This document shows, piece after piece, positions 50,090 through 58,454 of a DNA stretch of 64,000 bases. How positions within the stretch are numbered: the stretch's first letter is position 1; each line of letters begins with the position of its first letter. The notes beneath the pieces are model-generated. The model saw only the letters and a program-made list of their open reading frames with translations, was not told the DNA's origin and ran no database searches. The DNA is from Streptomyces venezuelae (GTDB taxonomy: Bacteria > Actinomycetota > Actinomycetes > Streptomycetales > Streptomycetaceae), in assembly GCF_008642275.1 (NCBI RefSeq), contig NZ_CP029189.1, positions 4,438,501-4,502,500 of the forward strand. The letters are read 5' to 3'. Made by a program: the position numbers and the translations under genes.

Positions 50090-51490
50090 ATGCGGACTGC
50101 TTACAGCGTGGAGACCGTACGGGCCGCCGAGCGGGAGCTGATGGCCCGCCTCCCCGAGGGCGCCCTGATGCAGCGGGCGGCGGCCGGCCTGGCCGCCGCG
50201 TGCGCCGGGCTGCTGCGGCGGGCCCGCGGCGGGGTGTACGGGGCCCGGGTCGTCCTGCTCGTCGGCCCCGGGGACAACGGCGGTGACGCGCTGTACGCGG
50301 GCGCCCGGCTGGCCCGGCGCGGAGCCGGGGTGACGGCCGTGCCGATGGACCCCGAGCGGATGCACCCGGGCGGGCTGGCCGCGCTGCGGGCCGCCGGGGG
50401 ACACCTCGCGGGAGCGGTCCCGCAGCGGGCGGACCTCGTACTGGACGGGCTGCTCGGGATCGGCGGGCGGGGCGGGCTGCGCCCCGCGGCCGCGGCCCTG
50501 GCGGAGCGGATCCCGCAGGGGGTCCCCGTGGTCGCGGTGGACCTGCCGAGCGGGGTGGACGCGGACACCGGGGAGGTGGCGGGTCCGGCCGTGACGGCCG
50601 ATGTGACGGTGACCTTCGGGGCGTACAAGCCCGGCCTGCTGATCGACCCCGGGGCGTCCCGGGCGGGCGCGGTGCACCTCGTCGAGATCGGGCTGGAGCT
50701 GCCGTCGCCGCAGGTGGAGGCCCTGCAGCACGCGGACGTGGCGGGGCTGCTGCCGGAGCCGACGGCGACGAGCGACAAGTACCGGCGGGGCGTGGTCGGG
50801 ATCGTCGCCGGGTCGGCGCGGTACCCGGGCGCTGCGGTGCTGGCGGTGGCGGGAGCGCTGCGGGGCGGCGCGGGCGCGGTGCGGTACGTGGGGCCGGCGG
50901 CCGAGGCGGTGCTCGCCCGCTACCCCGAGACGCTGATCGGGCCCGGCCGGGTGCAGGCGTGGGTGGTCGGCCCGGGGCTGGGCGAGGGGCGCGCCGGGGA
51001 GGTCGCGGAACTGCTGGCCGGCGACGCCGCGGTGCTGGTCGACGCGGACGGGCTGCGCGGGCTGGACCCGCAGGTGCTGCGGGCCAGGACGGCCCCGACC
51101 CTGCTGACCCCGCACGCGGGGGAGGCGGCGGCGCTGCTGGGGGTGTCGCGGGAGTCGGTGGAGGCGGGCCGGCTGGACGCCGTACGGCTGCTGGCGCAGC
51201 GGTACGGGGCGGCGGTGCTGCTGAAGGGCTCGACGACGCTGGTCGCCTCGGGCGGCGGTGCCGTTCGGGTGAACCCGACGGGCACCCCGTGGCTGGCCAC
51301 CGCCGGCAGCGGGGACGTGCTGTCAGGCCTCGCGGGCTCCCTGCTGGCGGGCGGTCTGTCCGGGGCGGACGCGGGGGCGGCGGGCGCGTACCTCCACGGC
51401 CTGGCGGCCCGCCGCGCCGGGGGCCCGCTCCTGGCCCACCAGGTGGCGGAAGCCCTCCCCGCGGCCTGGCGGGACGTGGCCCGCCCCTGA
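50090..51490 (+). CDS. nnr: bifunctional NAD(P)H-hydrate epimerase / ADP-dependent dehydratase
   Basis: This enzyme repairs hydrated NAD(P)H. The N-terminal epimerase domain (about residues 1-215) shows GPGDNGGDALYAGARLA and VDLPSGVDADTGEV. The C-terminal dehydratase domain (about 230-460) shows NPTGTPWLATAGSGDVLSGLAGSLLAGG. The fusion is the common bacterial form. The start is an ATG 11 bases after acpS with GGGGGCAG upstream. Length 466. Confidence 0.94.
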   Translation: MRTAYSVETVRAAERELMARLPEGALMQRAAAGLAAACAGLLRRARGGVYGARVVLLVGPGDNGGDALYAGARLARRGAGVTAVPMDPERMHPGGLAALRAAGGHLAGAVPQRADLVLDGLLGIGGRGGLRPAAAALAERIPQGVPVVAVDLPSGVDADTGEVAGPAVTADVTVTFGAYKPGLLIDPGASRAGAVHLVEIGLELPSPQVEALQHADVAGLLPEPTATSDKYRRGVVGIVAGSARYPGAAVLAVAGALRGGAGAVRYVGPAAEAVLARYPETLIGPGRVQAWVVGPGLGEGRAGEVAELLAGDAAVLVDADGLRGLDPQVLRARTAPTLLTPHAGEAAALLGVSRESVEAGRLDAVRLLAQRYGAAVLLKGSTTLVASGGGAVRVNPTGTPWLATAGSGDVLSGLAGSLLAGGLSGADAGAAGAYLHGLAARRAGGPLLAHQVAEALPAAWRDVARP

Positions 51491-51734
51491 CCTGGGCTCG
51501 GGGTGCCGGCCGGGCTGAGGTGCCCGTGGCACCGACGGGGCGGGCATCGCGGCCTCTCCGGCGATCGAGGCGCGGGCCCCGGCGCGCAGCCCGCGCAGGT
51601 CCGGTCGGAGCCGGCGCGGATCAGGGCAGGGCCCGGCCGGGTCCGCCGGACGGAGGGACGCCGGGCGGACGGGAGCTCCGCGCAGCGGGCGCCCGCACCG
51701 GGTACCCGGCCGGGGTTCTGAGAGACTGTGGGCG
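51491..51734. other. nnr-alr intergenic region
   Basis: 244 bases with no gene on either strand. No strong promoter hexamers or terminator stem were identified; GAGACT at 51722 is a weak -10-like sequence near the alr start. Confidence 0.4.
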
Positions 51735-52871
51735 ATGAACGAGACAGCGACGCGCGTGTACGCCGAGATCGATCTTGACGCCGTACGGGAGAACGTGCGC
51801 GCACTGCGCGAGCGGGCGCCCCGGGCCGAGCTGATGGCCGTGGTCAAGGCGAATGCCTACGGGCACGGTGCCCTGGAGTGCGCCAAGGCCGCCCAGGAAG
51901 CCGGTGCCACCTGGCTCGGCACGGCCACGCCCGACGAGGCCCTCGCGCTCCGCGCCGCCGGGATCCGGGGGCGGCTGATGTGCTGGCTCTGGACCCCGGG
52001 CGGGCCCTGGCGGGAGGCCGTCGAGGCCGACATCGACGTCGCCGTCAGCGGAATGTGGGCCCTCGACGAGGTGCGCGAGGCCGCCCGCGCGGCGGGCCGC
52101 ACCGCCCGCGTCCAGCTCAAGGCCGACACCGGCCTCGGCCGCAACGGCTGCCAGCCCGCCGACTGGGAGGCACTGGTCGGAGCGGCCGTCGCCGCCCAGG
52201 CCGAGGGGACCGTCCAGGTCACCGGTGTCTGGTCGCACTTCGCCTGCGCCGACGAGCCCGGGCACCCCTCGATCCAGCGCCAGCTGGCCGCGTTCCGCGA
52301 CATGCTCGCGTACGCCGAGAAGGAGGGCGTCGAGCCCGAGGTCCGGCACATCGCCAACTCGCCGGCCACCCTCACGCTGCCCGAGTCCCACTTCGACCTG
52401 GTGCGCTGCGGACTGGCCGTCTACGGGGTCTCGCCCGCCCCCGAGCTCGGCACCCCGGCCGAGCTGGGCCTGCGGCCCGCGATGGCCCTGAAGGCCTCCC
52501 TCGCGCTGGTCAAGACGGTTCCCGCCGGGCACGGGGTGAGCTACGGCCACCACTACGTCACCGACGCCGAGACGACTCTCGCGCTGGTGCCGGCCGGCTA
52601 CGCCGACGGCATCCCCCGGCAGGCGTCCGGCCTCGGCCCGGTGCTCGTCGGCGGCAAGGTCCGCCAGGTCGCCGGGCGCATCGCGATGGACCAGTTCGTG
52701 GTCGACTTGGGGGAGGACCACGCCCGCGCCGGTGACGAGGCCGTCATCTTCGGGGACGCGGAGCGCGGTGAACCGACCGCCGAGGACTGGGCACGAGCGG
52801 CACACACGATCGCGTATGAGATCGTCACCCGTATCGGTGCACGAGTGCCCCGGGTGTACCTGGGCGGCTGA
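51735..52871 (+). CDS. alr: alanine racemase
   Basis: Alr interconverts L- and D-alanine for peptidoglycan. The 378-residue PLP enzyme has the cofactor lysine in AVVKANAYGHGA (Lys39) and the second-base tyrosine in HGVSYGHHYVTD. LALVPAGYADGIPRQASGLGPVLVGGK is diagnostic. It starts with ATG and is followed after 19 bases by a hydrolase gene, probably in the same operon. Confidence 0.96.
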   Translation: MNETATRVYAEIDLDAVRENVRALRERAPRAELMAVVKANAYGHGALECAKAAQEAGATWLGTATPDEALALRAAGIRGRLMCWLWTPGGPWREAVEADIDVAVSGMWALDEVREAARAAGRTARVQLKADTGLGRNGCQPADWEALVGAAVAAQAEGTVQVTGVWSHFACADEPGHPSIQRQLAAFRDMLAYAEKEGVEPEVRHIANSPATLTLPESHFDLVRCGLAVYGVSPAPELGTPAELGLRPAMALKASLALVKTVPAGHGVSYGHHYVTDAETTLALVPAGYADGIPRQASGLGPVLVGGKVRQVAGRIAMDQFVVDLGEDHARAGDEAVIFGDAERGEPTAEDWARAAHTIAYEIVTRIGARVPRVYLGG

Positions 52872-52890
52872 GCGGAGTGAGGGCGGCGGC

Positions 52891-54075
52891 GTGAGCGAGA
52901 ACTGGCGCAAGGCCGGCTGGGCCGGCGCCGCCATCGGCGTGATAGCCGCAGGAGCGGCGGCCGGTGTCGCGGTCGAGAGGATCACCGTCGGCCGCGGCAT
53001 GCGGAGGAAGGCACGCCTCGCCCTCGACGCGGCCGGGGACTACGGGTCCCTGCGCGGCACCGAGGGGATCTGCCGGGCCGAGGACGCCACCGAGCTCTAC
53101 TACGAGGTCGACGAGCTCCCCGAGGACGGCAAGCGGCGGCGCCTGCGGCGCAAGGCCGAACCCCAGGCCACCGTCGTCTTCTGCCACGGCTACTGCCTCG
53201 GCCAGGACTCCTGGCACTTCCAGCGCGCCGCCCTGCGCGGAGTGGTCCGCGCGGTCTACTGGGACCAGCGCAGCCACGGCCGCAGCGCCCGCGGCCTCGG
53301 CCACGCGGACGGCGAGCCGGTGAGCATCGACCAGCTCGGCCGGGACCTGAAGGCCGTCATCGACGCGACCGCCCCCGAGGGGCCGCTGATCCTGGTGGGT
53401 CACTCGATGGGCGGAATGACCATCATGGGATTCGCCGAGCAGTACCCCGAGCTCGTCCGCGACCGCGTCGTCGGCGTCGCCCTGGTCGGCACCTCCAGCG
53501 GCCGCCTCGACGAGGTGACCTACGGGCTCCCCGCCGCCGGCATGGGAGCGGTGCGCCGGCTCCTGCCGGGCGTGCTCAAGGCGCTCGGCTCCCAGGTGGA
53601 GCTGGTCGAGAAGGGCCGCCGGGCCACCGCCGACCTCTTCGCCGGGATGATCAAGATGTACTCGTTCGGCTCCCGGGACGTGGATCCCGGCGTCGCGCGG
53701 TTCGCCGAGCGGCTGATCGAGGCCACGCCCATCGACGTGGTCGCCGAGTTCTACCCGGCCTTCCAGACCCACGACAAGACCTCCGCCCTCCAGCTGTTCG
53801 CGGACCTGCCGGTCACGGTCATCGCCGGGGACAAGGACATGATCACCCCGCCCGCGCACAGCGTCGCCATCAAGGAGGCGCTGCCCGGCGCCGACCTCGT
53901 GGTCCTGGAGTCCACCGGGCACCTCATGATGCTGGAACGCCCGGAGACCGTGACGCGGCTGCTCACCGAGCTGCTGGCGCGCACCGGGGCGGTGGCCGTC
54001 CCCGCAGCGACTAACGTTGGCGGGCATGGAAGAAGTACCGCTGGAAGCACAGCGCAGCCAGGCGCCGGCACCTGA
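52891..54075 (+). CDS. alpha/beta hydrolase, membrane-anchored
   Basis: A 394-residue protein with an N-terminal hydrophobic helix (about residues 8-27), then an alpha/beta hydrolase fold. It has VVFCHGYCLGQDSWHF for the oxyanion region, nucleophile elbow GHSMGG, acid in IAGDKDMITPP and histidine in STGHLMMLERPE. The substrate is unknown. The GTG at 52891 follows GTGAGGGCGGCG; longer readings overlap alr. The 3' end overlaps tsaE by 50 bases. Confidence 0.85.
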   Translation: MSENWRKAGWAGAAIGVIAAGAAAGVAVERITVGRGMRRKARLALDAAGDYGSLRGTEGICRAEDATELYYEVDELPEDGKRRRLRRKAEPQATVVFCHGYCLGQDSWHFQRAALRGVVRAVYWDQRSHGRSARGLGHADGEPVSIDQLGRDLKAVIDATAPEGPLILVGHSMGGMTIMGFAEQYPELVRDRVVGVALVGTSSGRLDEVTYGLPAAGMGAVRRLLPGVLKALGSQVELVEKGRRATADLFAGMIKMYSFGSRDVDPGVARFAERLIEATPIDVVAEFYPAFQTHDKTSALQLFADLPVTVIAGDKDMITPPAHSVAIKEALPGADLVVLESTGHLMMLERPETVTRLLTELLARTGAVAVPAATNVGGHGRSTAGSTAQPGAGT

Positions 54076-54592
54076 GGCCGCAGCCGGCGCGGAGACCCGG
54101 ATCACGATCGACTCCCCGGACGCGATGCAGGAACTGGGCCGCAGGATCGCCGCCCTGCTGCGCCCCGGCGACCTCGTCCTGCTGACCGGCGAGCTGGGCG
54201 CGGGCAAGACCACGCTCACCCGGGGCCTCGGCGAGGGCCTGGGCGTGCGCGGGGCCGTGACCTCGCCGACCTTCGTGATCGCCCGGGTGCACCCCTCGCT
54301 GACCGGGGGACCGGCGCTGGTGCACGTGGACGCGTACCGCCTGGGCGGCGGGCTGGACGAGATGGAGGACCTGGACCTCGACGTCTCGCTGCCCGAGTCC
54401 GTGGTCGTCGTGGAGTGGGGCGACGGCAAGGTCGAGGAGCTCTCCGACGACCGGCTGCACGTGGTGATCGCCCGGGCGGTCGGCCACGAGGAGGTCCTGG
54501 ACGACGTACGGGAGGTCCTGGTGCGCGGAGTCGGGGCGCGCTGGAGCGCCGGGGCCGGGCTGGACACCCTGGCCGGTGTCCTCTCCGAGTAA
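54026..54592 (+). CDS. tsaE: tRNA threonylcarbamoyladenosine biosynthesis ATPase TsaE
   Basis: TsaE is the ATPase of the TsaBDE complex that makes t6A at tRNA position 37. The 188-residue protein has Walker A GELGAGKT (residues 55-62), TSPTFVIARVHP and HVDAYRLGG. The ATG at 54026 lies within the end of the hydrolase gene, nine bases after TAACGT (54012-54017), so a leaderless start is likely. It is separated from tsaB by two small genes. Confidence 0.94.
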   Translation: MEEVPLEAQRSQAPAPEAAAGAETRITIDSPDAMQELGRRIAALLRPGDLVLLTGELGAGKTTLTRGLGEGLGVRGAVTSPTFVIARVHPSLTGGPALVHVDAYRLGGGLDEMEDLDLDVSLPESVVVVEWGDGKVEELSDDRLHVVIARAVGHEEVLDDVREVLVRGVGARWSAGAGLDTLAGVLSE

Positions 54593-54663
54593 ACGTACCG
54601 ACAACTCGTCGGCAAGATATTGCGCTGTCGGCGGCCCTCGTGGTGACATGGTACCGAGAGTTT

Positions 54664-54679
54664 CTTAGGTATGCCTAAG
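54664..54679 (+). promoter_or_regulatory. 16-bp inverted repeat, candidate operator
   Basis: CTTAGG (54664-54669), TATG, CCTAAG (54674-54679) lies 28 bases before a small gene. The half-sites recall iron-box (DtxR/DmdR) halves, but the spacing is shorter than the standard 19-bp box. Confidence 0.35.
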
Positions 54680-54707
54680 TACGGTGTCCCGGGTCCAGGA
54701 GGCAGCC

Positions 54708-54893
54708 ATGTCGGCACCAGCAGGAGCACATCGCGAACCCCGCCCGTCCACCGTCTCCATGTGGACGCTCCTCGCCGCCGGCGTGGCCGCCACCGCCGTC
54801 TCGACGCCCCCCGCACGGGAGTACGCCACGGACCAGGGCCGGCCGGCCGACACGGCACGCGAAGAGGCCGCTCCGGAATCCGAAGCGGCCTAG
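54708..54893 (+). CDS. small hypothetical membrane-associated protein
   Basis: A 61-residue product with one hydrophobic stretch (VSMWTLLAAGVAATAVS, about residues 16-32) and an acidic C-terminus. The ATG is chosen because AGGAGG lies five bases upstream, the best ribosome site in this region; the in-frame GTG at 54684 lacks one. Its 3' end including the stop lies in a hairpin arm. No family is recognised. Confidence 0.6.
   Translation: MSAPAGAHREPRPSTVSMWTLLAAGVAATAVSTPPAREYATDQGRPADTAREEAAPESEAA
54865..54891 (+). terminator. terminator overlapping the small gene's stop
   Basis: AGGCCGCT (54865-54872) pairs with AGCGGCCT (54884-54891); the T at 54891 is the first base of the TAG stop. A second stem TCACCCG/CGGGTGA (54930-54945) can serve the convergent gene. 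Confidence 0.55.
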
Positions 54894-54960
54894 CTCTCTG
54901 ACCGGGAGCGGTGCGGGGACGGAGCGGCCTCACCCGGTCGGGTGAAGCGAGGGCGATCCG

Positions 54961-55512
54961 TCAGGGAACGACGACGACCTTCGCGGCGATCGTCGCGAAC
55001 GCCCACATGGCGTCGCCGTCGGCACGGGTCATGCGGATGCCGCCGGTCTTCTTGTTCGGGTCGGGCTCCGGCAGCGCGCCGTCCGTGCGGGCGCTGAAAC
55101 CGACCGCCACACCCTCCGCGCTGGCGAACCGCACCACGTGCTCGATCGGCACGCCGTCCGAGCCGGTGACCGAACCCGAGCGCGACCCGACCGTGTAGGT
55201 GCCCGGCTTCGGGTGCACCGTGCTCGGCATCACCGTGAACGTCTTCGGCGGCTGCGCGGGGTCGCCGACCAGCCACACCCGCTTCTGGCCCACCGAGTAC
55301 ACGACGCGCACGCCGGTACCGGAACCCTCGGGCACGGCCGCCGGCTTCGCCGGGTCCTGCTTGGCGGCCGCGCTCGCGGCGGGGGCCGGCTCCTGCGCGG
55401 CGGCCTTCGGGGGACGCGCGGGCGCCGTGGCGGAAGCCTGGTAGCCGAGGAAGCCCACGACGGCCACCGCCGCGGCGGTGAGCCCGGCCACGATTCCCGA
55501 ACTGCGTGCCAC
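54961..55512 (-). CDS. YkuD-like (L,D-transpeptidase fold) protein lacking the catalytic Cys
   Basis: The 183-residue protein has a membrane helix (about residues 6-24), an Ala/Pro-rich linker and a domain reading VRVVYSVGQKRVWLV, MPSTVHPKPGTYTV and TGGIRMTRADGDAMW. This follows the order of L,D-transpeptidase motifs, but Gly stands where the nucleophile Cys should be (usual S-X-GC-I-R) and no clear HG motif is present. It is probably a non-catalytic wall-binding relative (inference). The GTG at 55512 has GGTGGAG upstream; the frame extends to 55545. Confidence 0.6.
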   Translation of the reverse strand: MARSSGIVAGLTAAAVAVVGFLGYQASATAPARPPKAAAQEPAPAASAAAKQDPAKPAAVPEGSGTGVRVVYSVGQKRVWLVGDPAQPPKTFTVMPSTVHPKPGTYTVGSRSGSVTGSDGVPIEHVVRFASAEGVAVGFSARTDGALPEPDPNKKTGGIRMTRADGDAMWAFATIAAKVVVVP

Positions 55513-55619
55513 CTTGCTCCACCTCTCCGCGCCGACCGATACCACGTCCGGTACCCCGTCGAAAGGTAGCAGCCGCCCTGCTCCGAGACCGGCCGCAAGG
55601 GGTGCGGCCGCCGGAGTCG

Positions 55620-55634
55620 TAGGCTGTTCGCGTG
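55620..55634 (+). promoter_or_regulatory. -10 box and leaderless start of tsaB
   Basis: TAGGCT (55620-55625) lies six bases before the tsaB GTG (55632) with no Shine-Dalgarno sequence, consistent with a leaderless mRNA. Confidence 0.5.
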
Positions 55635-56294
55635 CTCTTGCTCGCCGTAGATACCGCCACGCCCGCCGTCACCGTCGCCCTGCACGACGGTGAGTCCGTC
55701 GTCGCCGAGTCGAACCAGGTCGACGCCCGCCGCCACGGGGAGCTCCTGCTGCCCTCCGTGGACAAGGTCCTCGCCGAGGCCGGGGTCACGCTCGAAGCCG
55801 TCACCGGCGTCGTCGTCGGTGTCGGTCCCGGCCCCTACACCGGGCTGCGCGTCGGCCTCGTCACCGCCTCCACCTTCGCCGCAGTGCTGGGCGTACCCGT
55901 GCACGGCCTGTGCACGCTCGACGGCCTCGCGTACGCCGCCGGGACCGCCGGCGTCGAGGGCCCCTTCACCGTCGCCACCGACGCACGGCGCAAGGAGGTC
56001 TACTGGGCCCGGTACGAGGACCCGCGCACGCGCGTCGGCGAGCCCGCCGTGGACCGCCCGGCCGACATCGCCCAGCAGGTCGCGGGCCTGCCCGCGGTCG
56101 GCCAGGGCGCCCTCCTGTACCCCGAGGTGTTCACGGACGCCCGGAACCCCGAGCACCAGTCGGCCGCCGCGCTCGCCTCACTGGCAGCCGAACGACTGGC
56201 CGCCGGCCTGGAGTTCCTGCCTCCGACCCCGCTCTACCTGCGCCGGCCCGACGCCCAGGTACCCAAGAACTACAAGGTGGTCACCCCGCAGTGA
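55632..56294 (+). CDS. tsaB: tRNA threonylcarbamoyladenosine biosynthesis protein TsaB
   Basis: TsaB (220 residues, MLLLAVDTATPAVTVALHDGE) is the inactive TsaD-like partner in t6A synthesis. GPGPYTGLRVGLVTASTFA is the family signature. The GTG start appears leaderless. Its stop overlaps the rimI start (GTGA). Confidence 0.94.
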   Translation: MLLLAVDTATPAVTVALHDGESVVAESNQVDARRHGELLLPSVDKVLAEAGVTLEAVTGVVVGVGPGPYTGLRVGLVTASTFAAVLGVPVHGLCTLDGLAYAAGTAGVEGPFTVATDARRKEVYWARYEDPRTRVGEPAVDRPADIAQQVAGLPAVGQGALLYPEVFTDARNPEHQSAAALASLAAERLAAGLEFLPPTPLYLRRPDAQVPKNYKVVTPQ

Positions 56295-56803
56295 CCCCGG
56301 CGACCCCCCACACCCTGCGCGAGATGCGCTGGTGGGACATCGGACCCGTACTGGAACTGGAGCACGAGCTGTTCCCCGAGGACGCCTGGTCCGCCGGGAT
56401 GTTCTGGTCCGAGCTCGCCCACGCCCGCGGCCCGCAGGCCACGCGCCACTACGTCGTCGCCGAGGACGCGGCCGGCCGGCTGGTGGGCTACGCGGGACTG
56501 GCCGCCGCCGGCGACCTGGCCGACGTACAGACCATCGCGGCCGCCCGCGACCAGTGGGGGACCGGGCTCGGCGCCCGGCTCCTGACCGACCTGCTGCGCG
56601 CCGCCACCGCGTTCGAATGCGCCGAGGTGCTCCTGGAGGTACGAGTGGACAACACCCGCGCCCAGAAGCTCTACGAGCGCTTCGGCTTCGAGCCCCTCGG
56701 CTTCCGGCGCGGCTACTACCAGCCCGGCAACGTCGACGCGCTCGTCATGCGACTGACCGACCCCGCACAAGCACGAACTGAGAGCAGTGAGAGCAATGGC
56801 TGA
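56291..56803 (+). CDS. rimI: ribosomal protein S18-alanine N-acetyltransferase
   Basis: A GNAT acetyltransferase of 170 residues ([33 protein letters not shown]) with the acetyl-CoA loop [13 protein letters not shown] and [23 protein letters not shown]. RimI lies between tsaB and tsaD in many actinobacteria. GTG overlaps tsaB; the 3' end overlaps tsaD by eight bases. Confidence 0.93.
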   Translation: MTPATPHTLREMRWWDIGPVLELEHELFPEDAWSAGMFWSELAHARGPQATRHYVVAEDAAGRLVGYAGLAAAGDLADVQTIAAARDQWGTGLGARLLTDLLRAATAFECAEVLLEVRVDNTRAQKLYERFGFEPLGFRRGYYQPGNVDALVMRLTDPAQARTESSESNG

Positions 56804-57929
56804 CGAACCGCTCGTCCTCGGCATCGAGACCTCTTGCGACGAGACCGGCGTCGGCGTCGTCCGCGGCACCACCCTGCTCGCGGACGCGATCGCGTCGAGC
56901 GTCGACGAGCACGCCCGCTTCGGCGGCGTCGTGCCCGAGGTGGCCTCGCGGGCCCACCTGGAGGCGATGGTCCCCACGATCGAACGCGCGCTGAAGGAGG
57001 CCGGGGTCAGCGCCCGTGACCTCGACGGCATCGCGGTCACGGCCGGACCGGGTCTCGCGGGCGCGCTGCTCGTCGGCGTCTCGGCGGCCAAGGCCTACGC
57101 CTACGCGCTCGGCAAGCCCCTGTACGGCGTGAACCACCTGGCCTCCCACATCTGCGTGGACCAGCTGGAGCACGGGCCGCTGCCGGAGCCGACGATGGCG
57201 CTGCTGGTGTCCGGCGGGCACTCCTCGCTGCTGCTGGCCCCGGACATCACCTCCGACGTACGGCCGCTCGGCGCGACCATCGACGACGCGGCGGGCGAGG
57301 CCTTCGACAAGATCGCGCGCGTGCTCCAGCTGGGCTTCCCCGGAGGCCCGGTCATCGACCGCCTCGCACGCGAGGGCGACCCGAAGGCGATCAACTTCCC
57401 GCGCGGGCTGACGGGGCCGCGGGACGCCGCGTACGACTTCTCCTTCTCCGGGCTCAAGACGGCCGTCGCCCGCTGGATCGAGGCGAAGCGGAACGCGGGC
57501 GAGGACGTACCGGTGCGCGACGTGGCGGCGTCCTTCCAGGAGGCCGTGGTGGACGTGCTGACCCGCAAGGCGATCCGGGCGTGCAAGGACGAGGGCGTCG
57601 ACCACCTGATGATCGGAGGCGGCGTCGCGGCCAACTCCCGGCTGCGGTCGCTGGCGCAGGAGCGGTGCGACGCGGCGGGCATCGTGCTGCGCGTGCCGCG
57701 GCCGAAGCTGTGCACGGACAACGGCGCGATGGTCGCGGCGCTGGGTGCGGAGATGGTCAAGCGGAACCGGCCCGCATCGGACTGGGACCTGTCGGCCGAC
57801 TCCTCGCTGCCGGTGACGGACCCGCACGTGCCGGGTACCTCGGAGGCGGCCGGCCACGGTCACACCCACGGCCACGGCCACGATCACGACCACGTGCACG
57901 AACTGAGCAAGGACAACCTGTACTCGTGA
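56796..57929 (+). CDS. tsaD: tRNA N6-adenosine threonylcarbamoyltransferase TsaD
   Basis: TsaD transfers the threonylcarbamoyl group to A37 of tRNAs. The 377-residue protein has the metal ligands His114 and His118 (GVNHLASH), [14 protein letters not shown] at the N-terminus and [12 protein letters not shown] near the end of the core. The last 25 residues form a histidine-rich tail ([19 protein letters not shown]) absent from the usual enzyme. The ATG at 56796 is preferred to GTG 56787. The stop overlaps the next gene (GTGA). Confidence 0.96.
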   Translation: MADEPLVLGIETSCDETGVGVVRGTTLLADAIASSVDEHARFGGVVPEVASRAHLEAMVPTIERALKEAGVSARDLDGIAVTAGPGLAGALLVGVSAAKAYAYALGKPLYGVNHLASHICVDQLEHGPLPEPTMALLVSGGHSSLLLAPDITSDVRPLGATIDDAAGEAFDKIARVLQLGFPGGPVIDRLAREGDPKAINFPRGLTGPRDAAYDFSFSGLKTAVARWIEAKRNAGEDVPVRDVAASFQEAVVDVLTRKAIRACKDEGVDHLMIGGGVAANSRLRSLAQERCDAAGIVLRVPRPKLCTDNGAMVAALGAEMVKRNRPASDWDLSADSSLPVTDPHVPGTSEAAGHGHTHGHGHDHDHVHELSKDNLYS

Positions 57930-58198
57930 GCACCGTCGCGCTGATGTGGGAGGCCCGGGCCGCCGACGGCCGGGGCAACGAGCTGCTGGAGTGGGCCCGC
58001 GCCCAGGTCCTGGCCCGGGAGCCGGTGCGCCGCGAGGTGTTCCGGGCCCCGCAGGACCGGGTCCTCGTGATCACCTGGTGGGAGGCCGCCGAGGGCGTGG
58101 CGGCCGACCTCCCGGAACTTCCCGAACCCGCGCCCGACCTGATCACACGGGCGGTACACCGCTGGCGCTTCGAGTCGGTGGAGGCCGACGGGGCCTGA
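57926..58198 (+). CDS. small hypothetical protein coupled to tsaD
   Basis: A 90-residue soluble protein ([24 protein letters not shown]) whose GTG overlaps the tsaD stop, so it is very probably co-translated. The pattern of an N-terminal beta strand, helix and RVLVITWWE strand suggests a dimeric alpha-beta barrel of the ABM type, but no catalytic feature is visible. Function unknown. Confidence 0.7.
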   Translation: MSTVALMWEARAADGRGNELLEWARAQVLAREPVRREVFRAPQDRVLVITWWEAAEGVAADLPELPEPAPDLITRAVHRWRFESVEADGA

Positions 58199-58454
58199 CC
58201 GTGCTGCGCCCGGCCGGCCAAGTCCGGCCCGGACGAGGCGCGGATCCGCGCCCGGTACGGCCGGGCCCCCGCAGCGGGAGCCATACGGCCGGGGCCCACA
58301 GCCGGACGCTACGACGCCGGCCCCCGCGGCCGAGCCCGCACGCCCCCGGCCCCCGCAGCGGGCGGCTGCGCGCCGGTCCCCGCGGCCGGGCTAGTACGGC
58401 CCGGCGTAGCGTTGCCCGGGCCGTCGCGGCCCGGGCAGCGGCGCCGGACCCGCC
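58199..58454. repeat. GC-rich intergenic region with degenerate CCCCCGC repeats
   Basis: 256 bases between convergent genes. GGCCCCCGCAGCGGG occurs at 58264-58278 and 58348-58362, and two decayed versions (CGGCCCCCGCGGCCG, CGGTCCCCGCGGCCGG) lie between and after. The repeats are self-complementary in part and may act as bidirectional terminators. Confidence 0.55.

Noticed and set aside
54664..54679. Iron box (DtxR/DmdR1 site)
   Set aside because: Only about 12 of 19 consensus positions match and the half-site spacing is wrong; kept only as an unnamed inverted repeat.
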